A stretch of DNA of 15,180 nt from an uncultured bacterium (GTDB taxonomy: Bacteria > Auribacterota > Tritonobacteria > UBA1439): contig CALLYX010000035.1 in assembly GCA_937858775.1 (NCBI GenBank), positions 1 through 15,180 of the forward strand, given 5' to 3'. Positions 6,584-14,598 of this stretch are shown here, piece by piece. The first letter of the stretch is position 1. Each line of letters begins with the position of its first letter. The position numbers and the translations under genes are program-made. The notes under the pieces are model-generated. The model made no database searches and was not told the origin of the DNA. It worked only from the letters and a program-made list of their open reading frames with translations.

Positions 6584-7182
6584 CCGAATCCGAATCCGCG
6601 GGTGATCTTGCCCCAGATGGCGTCGGCGCTTCGGGACTCGACGAACGACTTCCCCTCGCCGAGCGCCTGGCGGTTGATCTCGACGAGGTGCCGGCGGTAC
6701 GGTGGGAGCATCTCCTCAACCGCGGCGAGGGCGGTCTGCATCTGCACGACATCCCTCTTCGCGAGGAACGCCCCCAGGGCGACCATGTTGGCGACGCGGG
6801 TGTTCCCGAGGCGATCCGCTATGTTGGTCGCCGGAATGTGGATCGGCTCCACGTCCCTGCGCTTTGCCGGCCGGTCGACGAGGGCCGAGTTGATGATGAT
6901 AAGGCCCTTCTTGGCGAGCATCGGCTCGAACTTGATGAGGGATGGGGTGTTCATGATGATCGCGGCCGTGGGCTCGGCGACGACGGGGGAAGGGATCTCC
7001 TCGTCGGAGACGATGACGTTGCAATAGGCGGTGCCGCCGCGGACCTCGGCCCCGTAAGACGGCATGTAGGTGACGTGCCGGCCCTCCAGCATGCCGGCGC
7101 AGCAGAGGAGCTTGCCCATGAACATAATCCCCTGCCCGCCGAAGCCTGCGATGATCAGGCGTTCCTGTTGCACTCGCCCCAT
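6580..7182 (-). CDS. 2-oxoacid:ferredoxin oxidoreductase, gamma subunit
   Basis: This is the gamma subunit of a four-subunit 2-oxoacid:ferredoxin oxidoreductase, which helps to bind coenzyme A in the complex. The 200-residue protein starts with the family signature LIIAGFGGQGIMFMGKLL (about 9-26), then the SYGAEVRGGTAYCNVIVSD stretch (42-60), which is typical of POR/KOR gamma domains. A mid-region IINSALV (96-102) and a helical C-terminus follow. The ATG at 7182 has AGCGGGG just before it. A GTG three codons later is a possible alternative. It follows the TPP-binding subunit by 17 bp, and its stop overlaps gltX. The upstream extension of the open frame (to 7803) lies within the beta subunit gene and is not coding. 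Substrate choice cannot be read from this subunit. Confidence 0.92.
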   Translation of the reverse strand: MGRVQQERLIIAGFGGQGIMFMGKLLCCAGMLEGRHVTYMPSYGAEVRGGTAYCNVIVSDEEIPSPVVAEPTAAIIMNTPSLIKFEPMLAKKGLIIINSALVDRPAKRRDVEPIHIPATNIADRLGNTRVANMVALGAFLAKRDVVQMQTALAAVEEMLPPYRRHLVEINRQALGEGKSFVESRSADAIWGKITRGFGFG

Positions 7183-7199
7183 CCCCGCTGCGTGCGGCG

Positions 7200-7967
7200 C
7201 TACCTGGCCGCCGCCTGCGCGTAGACGTTCTTGTAACGGCCGAGGGGGAAGACCTCGGTCATCCTCTCGTCGATCATCTTCATCGCGACGCGCGGCTGAA
7301 GGCCCCAGTACGTGGGGCACGGCGAGAGTATCTCCACGAAACCGAACCCCTTCCCCTCCACCTGGATCTGGAGGGCGGCCTTGATCGCCGCCCGTGCCTT
7401 CAAGACATTGTGCGGCTTGGATACGGTGCAGCGCTCGACGAACTTGACGCCGTCGAATTGGGTGAGAAGTTCGGCGACCCTGATCGGGTTCCCCTCGCTC
7501 TCCGCGATCCTCCCCCGGGGGGAGGTCTCCGTCTTCTGGCCGATCATGGTGGTCGGGGCCATCTGGCCGCCGGTCATCCCGTAGACGCCGTTGTTGACGA
7601 ATATGACCGTGATCCCCTCGCCGCGGTTCGCCGCGTGGATGATCTCGGCCGTGCCGATGGCGGCGAGGTCGCCGTCCCCCTGGTAGGCGAAGACGATGAG
7701 ATCCGGCCGCGCCCGCTTCATCCCCGTGGCGACCGCCGGGGCGCGCCCGTGCGCCGCTTCGCTGACGTCGAAGTTGAAGTAGTCGTAGGCGAGCACCGCG
7801 CATCCCACCGGCGCGACGCCCACCACGCGCTCCCGGATGCCGAGTTCATCCACGACCTCGGCGATCAGCCGGTGGACGATCCCGTGCCCGCAGCCTGCGC
7901 AGTAGTGCGTCTCGACGTTTTTCAGGCTCTCCGGCCTGGTGATCTTCGATTTCATTGCCCCGTCCAT
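7200..7967 (-). CDS. 2-oxoacid:ferredoxin oxidoreductase, beta (thiamine diphosphate-binding) subunit
   Basis: This subunit binds thiamine diphosphate and performs oxidative decarboxylation of a 2-oxoacid, passing electrons to ferredoxin and yielding an acyl-CoA with the partner subunits. The N-terminus has HYCAGCGHGIVHRL (21-34), the usual CxGCGH motif. The diphosphate-binding region GDGDLAAIGTAEIIHAANRG (97-116) is followed by FVNNGVYGMTGGQ (123-135), the classical family motif. The 255-residue length fits subunits of separate four-gene enzymes. The ATG at 7967 is used here, although the ATG at 7955, four codons in, is also acceptable. It sits 31 bp after vorB. Neighbouring VorB resemblance suggests branched-chain 2-oxoacids such as 2-oxoisovalerate, but 2-oxoglutarate or another acid cannot be excluded. 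Confidence 0.94.
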   Translation of the reverse strand: MDGAMKSKITRPESLKNVETHYCAGCGHGIVHRLIAEVVDELGIRERVVGVAPVGCAVLAYDYFNFDVSEAAHGRAPAVATGMKRARPDLIVFAYQGDGDLAAIGTAEIIHAANRGEGITVIFVNNGVYGMTGGQMAPTTMIGQKTETSPRGRIAESEGNPIRVAELLTQFDGVKFVERCTVSKPHNVLKARAAIKAALQIQVEGKGFGFVEILSPCPTYWGLQPRVAMKMIDERMTEVFPLGRYKNVYAQAAAR

Positions 7968-7998
7968 ATCCGCCGGCGCGCTCCCCCGCGCCCCGCGG

Positions 7999-9075
7999 CT
8001 ACCTCCTTTTCAACCCGTGCATCGAGATCGCCTTCTCGATGGCCGCGTCCACCTCGGCCCCCTGGAGCACCTCCCCCCCCGGCTTGCCCAGCAGGTCGAT
8101 CGGAACGGCGCGGCCCGCGAGGGAGAGGCGCACATCCTCGATCAGCTGCCCGGCGCTCATCTCGACGACCAGGACGGCCCGCGCATCCTTCGCCGCCGAG
8201 GCCAGCGCCGCGGAGGGGAAGGGCCAGAGGGTGACGGGCCTGAAGAGGCCGACCCTGTACCTCCTCTGTCGAAACTCCCTGAGCGCCGCGCGGCAGGTGC
8301 GCGAAGGAGTACCGTAGGCGACCAGGAGCAGTTCCGCGTCTCCGGCCTCAACCGCTTCCGAGCGCATCTCACCCTCCTCGATCTGCCGGTACTTCTCCTG
8401 GAGTCTCCGGTTGTGCTCGAGCAGCTCGTTTTCGCCCAGGATGAGCGAGCGCACCTTGTTGGGCGCCCTCCCCCTGCATCCGGTGAGGGCCCATTCCTTG
8501 GCCTGACGGCGCGCGACGTGCCTCCCCGCGATCTCCACCGGCTCCACCATCTGCCCGAGGACGCCGTCGCCCAGGATCATCACGGGATTCCGGTACTTGT
8601 CGGCAAGGTCGAACGCCAGGAAGACGTGGTCGACGAGCTCCTGGACGCTTGACGGGGCGAGGACGATCGTGCGGTAGTCGCCGTGGCCGCCCCCGCGCGT
8701 CGCCTGGAAATAGTCCGCCTGGCTGGGGCCGATATTGCCCAGGCCGGGGCCGCCCCGCATGATGTTCACGATGACCGCCGGGAGCTCGCACCCGGCCAGG
8801 TAGGAGATCCCCTCCTGCATGAGGCTGATCCCGGGGCTCGATGAGGAGGTGATCGCGCGCGCCCCGACCACGGCCGCGCCGAAGACCATGTTGATGGCGG
8901 CCAGCTCGCTCTCGCTCTGCACGAACTGCCCGTTCACCTCCGGCATCCTCCGCGACATGTAGGAGGTGACCTCGTTCTGCGGGGTGATCGGGTAGCCGAA
9001 GTAACAGCGGCACCCCGCCTCTATAGCGGCCTCCGAGAGGGCCTCGTTGCCGCACATCAGGCTTTTCTTGGCCAT
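7999..9075 (-). CDS. vorB: 2-oxoacid:ferredoxin oxidoreductase, alpha subunit (VorB-like)
   Basis: The alpha subunit carries the pyrimidine-binding domain that works with the beta subunit at the thiamine diphosphate site. The first 45 residues (LMCGNEALSEAAIEAG, then CYFGYPITPQNEV and SYMSRRMPE) match the VorB pattern strongly. Further family stretches are ESELAAINMVFGAA (55-68), SSSSPGISLMQEGISYLAG (77-95), MRGGPGLGNIGPSQADYFQA (106-125) and ADKYRNPVMILGDGVLGQM (158-176). The C-terminal transketolase-like domain is complete, and 358 residues is normal. The ATG at 9075 is 12 bp after the ferredoxin-subunit stop and preceded by GGCGGA. The likely substrate is 2-oxoisovalerate or a related branched-chain 2-oxoacid, by resemblance only. 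Such enzymes make acyl-CoA and reduced ferredoxin under anaerobic conditions. Confidence 0.92.
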   Translation of the reverse strand: MAKKSLMCGNEALSEAAIEAGCRCYFGYPITPQNEVTSYMSRRMPEVNGQFVQSESELAAINMVFGAAVVGARAITSSSSPGISLMQEGISYLAGCELPAVIVNIMRGGPGLGNIGPSQADYFQATRGGGHGDYRTIVLAPSSVQELVDHVFLAFDLADKYRNPVMILGDGVLGQMVEPVEIAGRHVARRQAKEWALTGCRGRAPNKVRSLILGENELLEHNRRLQEKYRQIEEGEMRSEAVEAGDAELLLVAYGTPSRTCRAALREFRQRRYRVGLFRPVTLWPFPSAALASAAKDARAVLVVEMSAGQLIEDVRLSLAGRAVPIDLLGKPGGEVLQGAEVDAAIEKAISMHGLKRR

Positions 9076-9087
9076 TCCGCCACCGCG

Positions 9088-9351
9088 TTATGACCGCGCG
9101 CCCGACCCGCGATGGGCCGGGCCGGGCGGCCCCTGTCCCTGCGCCTCTTCCCTCTCCACCTCGATGATCGCCTCGGGGCACATGATCGCGCAGAGGCCGC
9201 ACCCTGTGCAATCCTCCAGGCGCGCCGGCTGGGCGAAGTGGACCCCCTTGTCGTTGAGGGACTTGGACATGGCTATGACGCCCTGCGGACACGCGTCCAC
9301 GCAGAGCTCGCACCCCTTGCATCGCCTGGTGTCTATTATTACCTTAGCCAT
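9088..9351 (-). CDS. Ferredoxin-type delta subunit of the 2-oxoacid:ferredoxin oxidoreductase
   Basis: This small protein carries two [4Fe-4S] clusters that move electrons from the catalytic subunits to soluble ferredoxin. It is 87 residues long and has two complete CxxCxxCxxxCP motifs: CKGCELCVDACP (11-22) and CTGCGLCAIMCP (48-59), in a body that matches VorD/KorD subunits. The last 20 or so residues (rich in Gly, Pro and Gln) are variable tail. The ATG at 9351 lies inside the nadK gene, overlapping its stop by 8 nt. The tight coupling implies a shared transcript. The gene is first of the four in transcription order, as is common for these enzymes. Confidence 0.94.
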   Translation of the reverse strand: MAKVIIDTRRCKGCELCVDACPQGVIAMSKSLNDKGVHFAQPARLEDCTGCGLCAIMCPEAIIEVEREEAQGQGPPGPAHRGSGARS

Positions 9352-10243
9352 GAAGCGACCGCCCCCCCCAGTGCAGCTTCTCCCGAAGCAGCTGATAGTG
9401 AGTCCTGCGCGGGGAGGCGAGGAGCGTGAGCCTCGTCCCCCCGCCGGACACCGCCACCTCATCGCCGTCCAGCAGCGCCCTGCTCTCCTGGCCGTCTAGC
9501 GTGAGCGCGGCGTCCCTGCCGCGGGTCGAGATCCGAACCCGGACCGTCTTCGATCCGGGAACGATCATGGGCCGGTTCGTGAGCATGTGGGGGCAGATCG
9601 GCGTGAGCATTATAGCATCCATATCCGGGTTGACAAGCGCCCCGCCCGCCGACAGCGAATACGCCGTAGAGCCGGTGGGGCTCGAAATGATGAGGCCGTC
9701 GGAAACGTAGGTGACGAGGTACTCTTCGCCCACGAACGCGTCGAGGGCCATCAGGCGCGAGACGGCCCCCTTCGAGATCACCGCGTCGTTCAGGACCGCG
9801 TGGGAGCAGATCTCCCTGCCCCCGCGCGCGAGGGAGACCTCGAGCATCATACGCTCCTCGCTGCGGCATCTCCCGGCGAGGGCGGCGGCTACGCACTCCC
9901 GCGCCCCGGCGCGCGCCGACGCCGTGAGAAATCCGAGGCCGCCGAGGTTGATGCCGAGGAGCGGGATCCGGCTGCCCGCTATGATCCGCGCGGCCCTCAG
10001 GACGGTTCCATCCCCCCCGACGCTCACCGCGAGGTCGGCCTCCGCCCTGATCCCGCGGTCGTCCCTGGAGATTCGCGTGTCGCCGAGGAGCCTGGCGGTC
10101 CCGGGGTCGGCGATCAGGCGGGCGCCCCGGCGGGCGACGAGGCGCGCTATCTCGGATGCCGCATCCCTCGCCCCCCTCTTGACGGCGTTCACCACGAGGG
10201 CGACGGTTCTCGTCTTGCGGCGCCGCGCCCCCCGCCCCTTCAC
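9344..10243 (-). CDS. nadK: NAD kinase
   Basis: NadK phosphorylates NAD+ to NADP+ in the cytoplasm. The hallmark GGDGT is at 76-80, followed by GINLGGLGFLT (97-107), the NDAVISKG motif (152-159), SDGLIISSPTGSTAYSLSAGG (181-201), and the C-terminal DGQE. The 299-residue length is normal. The start is GTG at 10243 (not ATG), overlapping the tlyA stop as GTGA, with GAGGAAG shortly upstream. A basic N-terminal stretch of about 12 residues precedes the first beta strand. Its stop overlaps the ferredoxin subunit gene by 8 nt, so translation of the two is probably coupled. Placement next to tlyA is common in bacteria. Confidence 0.97.
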   Translation of the reverse strand: MKGRGARRRKTRTVALVVNAVKRGARDAASEIARLVARRGARLIADPGTARLLGDTRISRDDRGIRAEADLAVSVGGDGTVLRAARIIAGSRIPLLGINLGGLGFLTASARAGARECVAAALAGRCRSEERMMLEVSLARGGREICSHAVLNDAVISKGAVSRLMALDAFVGEEYLVTYVSDGLIISSPTGSTAYSLSAGGALVNPDMDAIMLTPICPHMLTNRPMIVPGSKTVRVRISTRGRDAALTLDGQESRALLDGDEVAVSGGGTRLTLLASPRRTHYQLLREKLHWGGRSLHG

Positions 10244-10968
10244 GGCTTCCTCGCGTACATGAAGAATTCCTTGTTCCCGGCCGGCCCGAGAAGCGGCGAC
10301 TCCATGATCCCCCTGACCTCCAGCCCGCTCTCCTCGGCCATCACGCAGGCGCGCCAGATGAGGCGGGTATGGACGCGCGAGTCCCTCACCACGCCCCCCC
10401 TCCGGACCTCCGCCCGGCCCGCCTCGAACTGCGGCTTGACGAGGGCCAGCATCTCGGCCCCGCGCGGCATGATGCGCGCGAGGACGGGCACGACCTTGTC
10501 GAGGGATATGAATGAGAGATCCACGGTGACAAGGCCGGCCTCGTGCGGCAGGGCTTCGCGCGCCAGGGTCCTGGCGTTCACCCGGTCCATGACGGTGACC
10601 CGCGGGTCGGCCCGGAGGCGCGCGGCGAGCTGCCCCCGCCCCACGTCAACCGCGGCCACGGCGGCGGCGCCGGCCTGCAGCAGGCAGTCCGTGAACCCGC
10701 CCGTCGAGGCCCCTACGTCGAGGCACTCCCGCCCCGCGACGACGACGTCGAAGCGCTCGAGCGCGGCGGCGAGCTTCTCCCCGCCCCTCCCGACGAACCG
10801 CTGGGGGGCGGAGACGGCTATGGCGCAGCCGGGGTCAACCGCCTTCCCCGGTTTCGCCGCCGCGTCGCCGTCCACGCGCACCACCCCGGCCATGATCGCG
10901 CGGCGCGCCTTCTCTCCGCTGTCGAATAGGCCCCTCTCCACCAGCAGCCTGTCGAGCCGTGTCTTCAT
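10240..10968 (-). CDS. tlyA: TlyA-family S4-domain RNA methyltransferase (hemolysin A family)
   Basis: The family contains 2'-O-methyltransferases of 16S/23S rRNA, also annotated as hemolysin A. An S4 RNA-binding domain is at 1-55 (KTRLDRLLVERGLFDSGEKA, then AGVVRVDG). The SAM-binding motif CLDVGASTGGFTDCLLQAG is at 82-100, with VDVGRGQL after it, then VTVDLSFISL (147-156) and LVKPQFE (176-182). All are characteristic. The ATG at 10968 was chosen because the S4 domain starts at it. The open frame upstream overlaps dxs and is unsupported. No strong ribosome-binding site is visible, so translation may be coupled to dxs, whose stop is 28 bp away. At 242 residues it is slightly shorter than typical members (about 270). 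The actual RNA target cannot be inferred. Confidence 0.93.
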   Translation of the reverse strand: MKTRLDRLLVERGLFDSGEKARRAIMAGVVRVDGDAAAKPGKAVDPGCAIAVSAPQRFVGRGGEKLAAALERFDVVVAGRECLDVGASTGGFTDCLLQAGAAAVAAVDVGRGQLAARLRADPRVTVMDRVNARTLAREALPHEAGLVTVDLSFISLDKVVPVLARIMPRGAEMLALVKPQFEAGRAEVRRGGVVRDSRVHTRLIWRACVMAEESGLEVRGIMESPLLGPAGNKEFFMYARKP

Positions 10969-10996
10969 GCGGGTCGATGCGCCCGGCCGCCGCGGG

Positions 10997-12874
10997 TCAG
11001 GACGGCCAGAACCTCTCCATGATCCGGGCGGCGACGGCGGCCGCGTCGAGGCCGAGGGCCGCCATGATCTCCCAGCGGCCGCCCTGCTCGACGAAACAGT
11101 CCCCGATCCCGAACCGTTCCGTCTCCACGCCCCCGAGACGCGCCTCATCGAGGAGTTCGAGCACGGCGCTCCCGAAGCCGCCCTCGAGCGAGTTCTCCTC
11201 GATCGTCACGATCCTTCCGGTCCTTCGCGCCGCGGAGAGAATGCTTCCGCGGTCGAGCGGCTTCACGAACCTCGCGTCGATCACGCAGGCCGATTTCCCC
11301 TTCCCCGCGAGGATGTCGGCGGCGGCGGCGGCTACGCCCGCCATGGCGCCCGCCGCCGCGATGGCGACCTCCGTCCCCTCCCTGAGCACGCGCGCCTTCC
11401 CGGCCTCTATCGGGGGCCGGGGCGCCCCCGCGCCGGGACTCGGCACGGCCCCCTTCGGGTAGACGATGGCGCACGGCCCCCCCGACGCCAGCGCCCATGC
11501 GAGCATCGCGCGGAGCTCCGCCCCGTCCGACGGCGCCATGACGGAGAGACGGGGGATATGCCTGAGGAAGGAGATGGCGAACTGGCCCGAGTGCGTTGGG
11601 CCGTCGGAACCGACTATCCCCGCGTGGTCAACCGCGAGGACTACCGGAAGCCCCTGAAGGCATATGTCGTGGATGAGCTGGTCGTACGCCCTCTGGAGGA
11701 ACGTAGCGTAGATGGCGACCACGGGCCGCGCGCCGCCCGCCGCCAGGCCCGCCGCGAAGGTCGCCGCGTGCCCCTCGGCGATCCCAACGTCGAAGAAGCG
11801 GGATGGGAACTCCTTCGCGAAGGCCGAGAGCCCGGTCCCCCCCGCCATCGCCGCCGTGATGGCGACGATCAAGGGGTCTTTTCTGGCGGCCTCGACGAGC
11901 GCCCCTCCCATCGCCCCCGCCCAGGTCTCGCCGCCGTTCCCGGTCTTCGGCCTCCCCGTGGCGATGTCGAACGGGTCCGTCCCGTGAAAATATTCCGGGT
12001 GCCGCTCGGCGTGCTCGTACCCCTTTCCCTTCACCGTGCGCACGTGCAGGATCAGGGGCTCCTCGATCTTCTTTAGCCGCCGGAGCATGTCCACCAGCCT
12101 GGGGATGTCGTGGCCGTCGACGGGGCCGAAGTAGCGGAACCCTATCTCCTCGAAGACGATCCCCGGCACGATCATGTTCTTGAGGCTCTCCTCCATCTTC
12201 CGCGCCGTCTCGAACATCCGGGCCCCGATCCCCGGGATCCCCTTCACGATCGCCTGCATCTCCGACCTGACCCTATTGTAGATCGGCGAGGACATGAGGC
12301 GGTTCAGGTAGGCGGAGATGGCCCCGACGTTGCGGGAGATCGACATCGCGTTGTCGTTGAGGATCACGATGAGGTTCCTGGAGCGGAGCCCGGCGTTGTT
12401 GAGGCCCTCGTAACAGAGCCCGCCGGTGAGCGAGCCGTCCCCGATGATCGCTATGACCTTCCCGTCCCCCCCGCGGGCGTCGCGGGCGGCGGCCAGGCCG
12501 AGCGCGGCGGAGACGGCGGTGCTCGCGTGCCCCGCGCCGAAGGCGTCGTGGACGCTCTCGTCGCGCCGCGGGAAGCCCGCGACGCCCCCCGCGCGGCGAA
12601 GCGTGTCGAAGGAGGGGTTCCGCCCGGTGAGCAGCTTGTGGGCGTACGCCTGGTGCCCGACGTCCCATACGATCGCGTCGCGCGGCGTGTCGAATACGTA
12701 GTGGAGGGCGATCGTGAGTTCCACCGCGCCCAGGCTCGATGCGAGGTGCCCGCCGTTGGCGGAGACGACGCCGATGAGGCGGTCGCGCACCTCGCGCGCT
12801 ACCGCCGGAAGCTCGCCCGGCAGGAGCTGCCGGAGGTCCTCTGGGGAGCTTATTTCGTCAAGATACCGCTGCAT
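10997..12874 (-). CDS. dxs: 1-deoxy-D-xylulose-5-phosphate synthase, divergent in phosphate-anchoring residues
   Basis: Dxs condenses pyruvate and glyceraldehyde 3-phosphate to DXP, the first step of the MEP isoprenoid pathway and a precursor of thiamine and pyridoxal phosphate. Signature stretches are GGHLASSLGAVELTIALHYV (41-60), VWDVGHQAYAHKLLTGR (69-85), the thiamine diphosphate motif GDGSLTGG (145-152) with NDNAMSIS (173-180), and the catalytic glutamate E368 in GIAEGHA. H43, H74, H255 and D424 are also in place. It differs from the common form at several active-site places: DRAG reads DHAG (416-419), AEQHA reads AEGHA, the TH-x-G-x-FD motif reads THSGQFA, and YPRG reads YPKG (472-475). 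The 625-residue length is normal. The ATG at 12874 is the only in-frame start before a stop, and its ribosome-binding site is weak. Confidence 0.96.
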   Translation of the reverse strand: MQRYLDEISSPEDLRQLLPGELPAVAREVRDRLIGVVSANGGHLASSLGAVELTIALHYVFDTPRDAIVWDVGHQAYAHKLLTGRNPSFDTLRRAGGVAGFPRRDESVHDAFGAGHASTAVSAALGLAAARDARGGDGKVIAIIGDGSLTGGLCYEGLNNAGLRSRNLIVILNDNAMSISRNVGAISAYLNRLMSSPIYNRVRSEMQAIVKGIPGIGARMFETARKMEESLKNMIVPGIVFEEIGFRYFGPVDGHDIPRLVDMLRRLKKIEEPLILHVRTVKGKGYEHAERHPEYFHGTDPFDIATGRPKTGNGGETWAGAMGGALVEAARKDPLIVAITAAMAGGTGLSAFAKEFPSRFFDVGIAEGHAATFAAGLAAGGARPVVAIYATFLQRAYDQLIHDICLQGLPVVLAVDHAGIVGSDGPTHSGQFAISFLRHIPRLSVMAPSDGAELRAMLAWALASGGPCAIVYPKGAVPSPGAGAPRPPIEAGKARVLREGTEVAIAAAGAMAGVAAAAADILAGKGKSACVIDARFVKPLDRGSILSAARRTGRIVTIEENSLEGGFGSAVLELLDEARLGGVETERFGIGDCFVEQGGRWEIMAALGLDAAAVAARIMERFWPS

Positions 12875-12939
12875 CTGCGTCCGGCCCCATCGTGAACCCG
12901 CGGGGTGTCAATCCCCTCTCCCTGGAACGGCCTGCGGCA

Positions 12940-13257
12940 TCACAGGAGGAACATCCCTTCATCCCTGGCCCTCTTCCCGGCGGGGCGCTGCGCCGCCGCC
13001 CCTGCGTCGTCGCCGCCCGCCGCCGGCGTAAACGGCCTCGTCTCCGTCTTTCCGTCCCCGCCCTTCGCCAGCATCTCGATTCTCTTCTCTGCGTCGTCGA
13101 GCGTCGCCGCGCATAGGCGGCTGAGGCGCACCCCCTCCTCGTACCGTTCGAGCGCCTGGTCGAGCGGGAGATCCCCGCCCTCCATCGCCGCCACGATCTC
13201 CTCGAGGCGCTTCAGCGCCTCCTCGAAACCCGGCTTCCCCTCCTTCTCCCTGGGCAT
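12940..13257 (-). CDS. xseB: Exodeoxyribonuclease VII small subunit
   Basis: XseB is the small, helical accessory subunit of exonuclease VII, which binds the large subunit XseA to degrade single-stranded DNA from both ends. The 105-residue protein starts at the ATG at 13257, with GGAGG 6 nt before it (13264-13268). Residues 10-66 hold the family core FEEALKRLEEIVAAMEGGDLPLD then LERYEEGVRLSRLC, and DAEKRIEML. The last 35 or so residues are a low-complexity Ala/Gly/Arg tail longer than in E. coli (80 residues). It lies 118 bp after xseA, a gap with a strong hairpin. The gene order xseA, xseB, dxs is common in bacteria. Confidence 0.94.
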   Translation of the reverse strand: MPREKEGKPGFEEALKRLEEIVAAMEGGDLPLDQALERYEEGVRLSRLCAATLDDAEKRIEMLAKGGDGKTETRPFTPAAGGDDAGAAAQRPAGKRARDEGMFLL

Positions 13258-13270
13258 CGCGTTCCTCCGG

Positions 13271-13303
13271 GCGCCGGCGCCCCCCGCACGGGGGGGCCGG
13301 CGC
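13271..13303 (-). repeat. Long GC hairpin against the xseB ribosome-binding site
   Basis: GCGCCGGC (13271-13278) pairs perfectly with GCCGGCGC (13296-13303). Inside it, six C residues (13280-13285) pair with six G residues (13290-13295) around the loop GCAC, with one bulged G (13279), giving 14 base pairs in total. On the transcript its 3' arm ends two bases before CGGAGG, the Shine-Dalgarno of xseB (13264-13268). No U-run follows, so it is not a normal intrinsic terminator. It may affect translation of xseB or protect the xseA mRNA end, which is inference. Confidence 0.5.
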
Positions 13304-13375
13304 GCCTGCTGGCGGGCGGCCGCCCGACGCCGATCCGGGCCGCCCCCCTGTCTCATGCTAGCGCCGCACCCTCCC

Positions 13376-14587
13376 TCAGTCAATGATTTCGTCCACCGTG
13401 GCGGTGAAACCGCCGCGGGCCAGCCTCGCGCGCACCCCCTCGCCCCGGCGCAGCTGCGACGACCCGGTGACCACGGCGCCGTCCCGGGCGCGGAAGAGCA
13501 CGCTGTAGCCGCGGGACAGGATCGACACCGGGCTAAGCGACTCCAGGCGGCCGGCGAGGCCGGCGAGGCCCGCGCGCCCCAGCTCCAGGCGATGCCGGAA
13601 CGATCGCCCGAGCCGCCCGTCGAGCTCGTCGATGAGCTGCTGATACTGCCGCACGACGTTCTCGGGGGCCCGGAGGACGCGGCTCTGCGCGCACACGATG
13701 AGGCGCCGCCGCAGATCCGCGATCGCGGCCCGCGCGGCGGAGTCGACCCTCGAGAATAGCGTCTTGACACGCTCGTGGAGCTCCGATTTCTTCGCTACGA
13801 CGAGCTCGGCCGCCGCCGACGGCGTCGGGACGCGGAGGTCGGCGACGAAATCGGCTATGGTGAAATCTATCTCGTGCCCGACGGCCGAGATCACCGGTAT
13901 TCCCGACCCGGCGATGGCGCGCGCCACCTGCTCCTCGTTGAAAGCCCACAGGTCCTCCAGCGAGCCGCCGCCGCGCGTCACGATGATCACGTCCACGTCC
14001 CCCATGCGATTCAGACCCTCGATCGCCGCGGAGATCTCCGCGGCGGCCGTCTGCCCCTGCACGCGCACGGGGCTGACGAGGATGCTCACGTTCGCGAAGC
14101 GGCGTTCGATGACGCTGAGTATGTCGCGGATCGCCGCCCCCGACGGCGATGTCACGATGCCGATCCTCCGAGGCAGGAGCGGGATCGGCCTCTTCCGCGC
14201 CGGATCGAAGAGCCCCTCCCCCCGAAGGCGTTCCTTCAACTGCTCGAAGGCCACCTGGAGCGCCCCCACCCCCTTCGGCTCGATCTCGGAGAGCGTGATC
14301 TGGTAGCGCCCGCCCTTTTCGTAGACCGAGATATCTCCGAACGCCACGACATCGAGCCCGTCCCTCAGATCGAATGCGATCCGCGCCGCCTGCCCCCTGT
14401 AGAGCACCGCCTGCAGCTGGCTCTCCTCGTCCTTGAGGGTGAAATAGACATGGCCGGAGCCCGGGCGCCTGATGTTGGAGATCTCCCCCTCGACCCAGAC
14501 GCCGGGGAAGCGCCCCTCGAGGAGGACCTTGATCTCCCTGGTGATCTCGGCGATGCGGTATACCTTTCTCCCAGGCGCCTGCGCCAT
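13376..14587 (-). CDS. xseA: Exodeoxyribonuclease VII large subunit
   Basis: XseA is the catalytic subunit of exonuclease VII, which acts on single-stranded DNA in repair and recombination. The ATG at 14587 was chosen because the OB-fold begins just after it (VYRIAEITREIKVLLEG, 9-25) and GGAAGG lies about 6 nt before. The N-terminal OB-fold contains VWVEGEISN (30-38) and HVYFTLKDE (46-54). The catalytic part has RIGIVTSPSGAAIRDIL (141-157), IIVTRGGGSLEDLWAFNEE (201-219) and SAVGHEIDFTIADFVADLR (234-252), followed by PTPSAAAE. A basic, coiled-coil-like C-terminus completes 403 residues, shorter than the 456 of E. coli but with all core motifs. The frame stays open far upstream, but that region overlaps the next gene and is not coding. 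Confidence 0.97.
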   Translation of the reverse strand: MAQAPGRKVYRIAEITREIKVLLEGRFPGVWVEGEISNIRRPGSGHVYFTLKDEESQLQAVLYRGQAARIAFDLRDGLDVVAFGDISVYEKGGRYQITLSEIEPKGVGALQVAFEQLKERLRGEGLFDPARKRPIPLLPRRIGIVTSPSGAAIRDILSVIERRFANVSILVSPVRVQGQTAAAEISAAIEGLNRMGDVDVIIVTRGGGSLEDLWAFNEEQVARAIAGSGIPVISAVGHEIDFTIADFVADLRVPTPSAAAELVVAKKSELHERVKTLFSRVDSAARAAIADLRRRLIVCAQSRVLRAPENVVRQYQQLIDELDGRLGRSFRHRLELGRAGLAGLAGRLESLSPVSILSRGYSVLFRARDGAVVTGSSQLRRGEGVRARLARGGFTATVDEIID

Positions 14588-14598
14588 GGTTTCCTTCC

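Noticed and set aside
9587..12076. Long plus-strand open frame (829 codons) across nadK, tlyA and dxs
   Set aside because: It is antisense to well-supported genes, with a low-complexity translation and no family resemblance.
12906..12911. TTGACA on the minus strand between xseB and dxs as a -35 box
   Set aside because: No reasonable -10 hexamer lies 16-18 bp downstream (the bases there are GGGGCC-like), so no promoter is supported.
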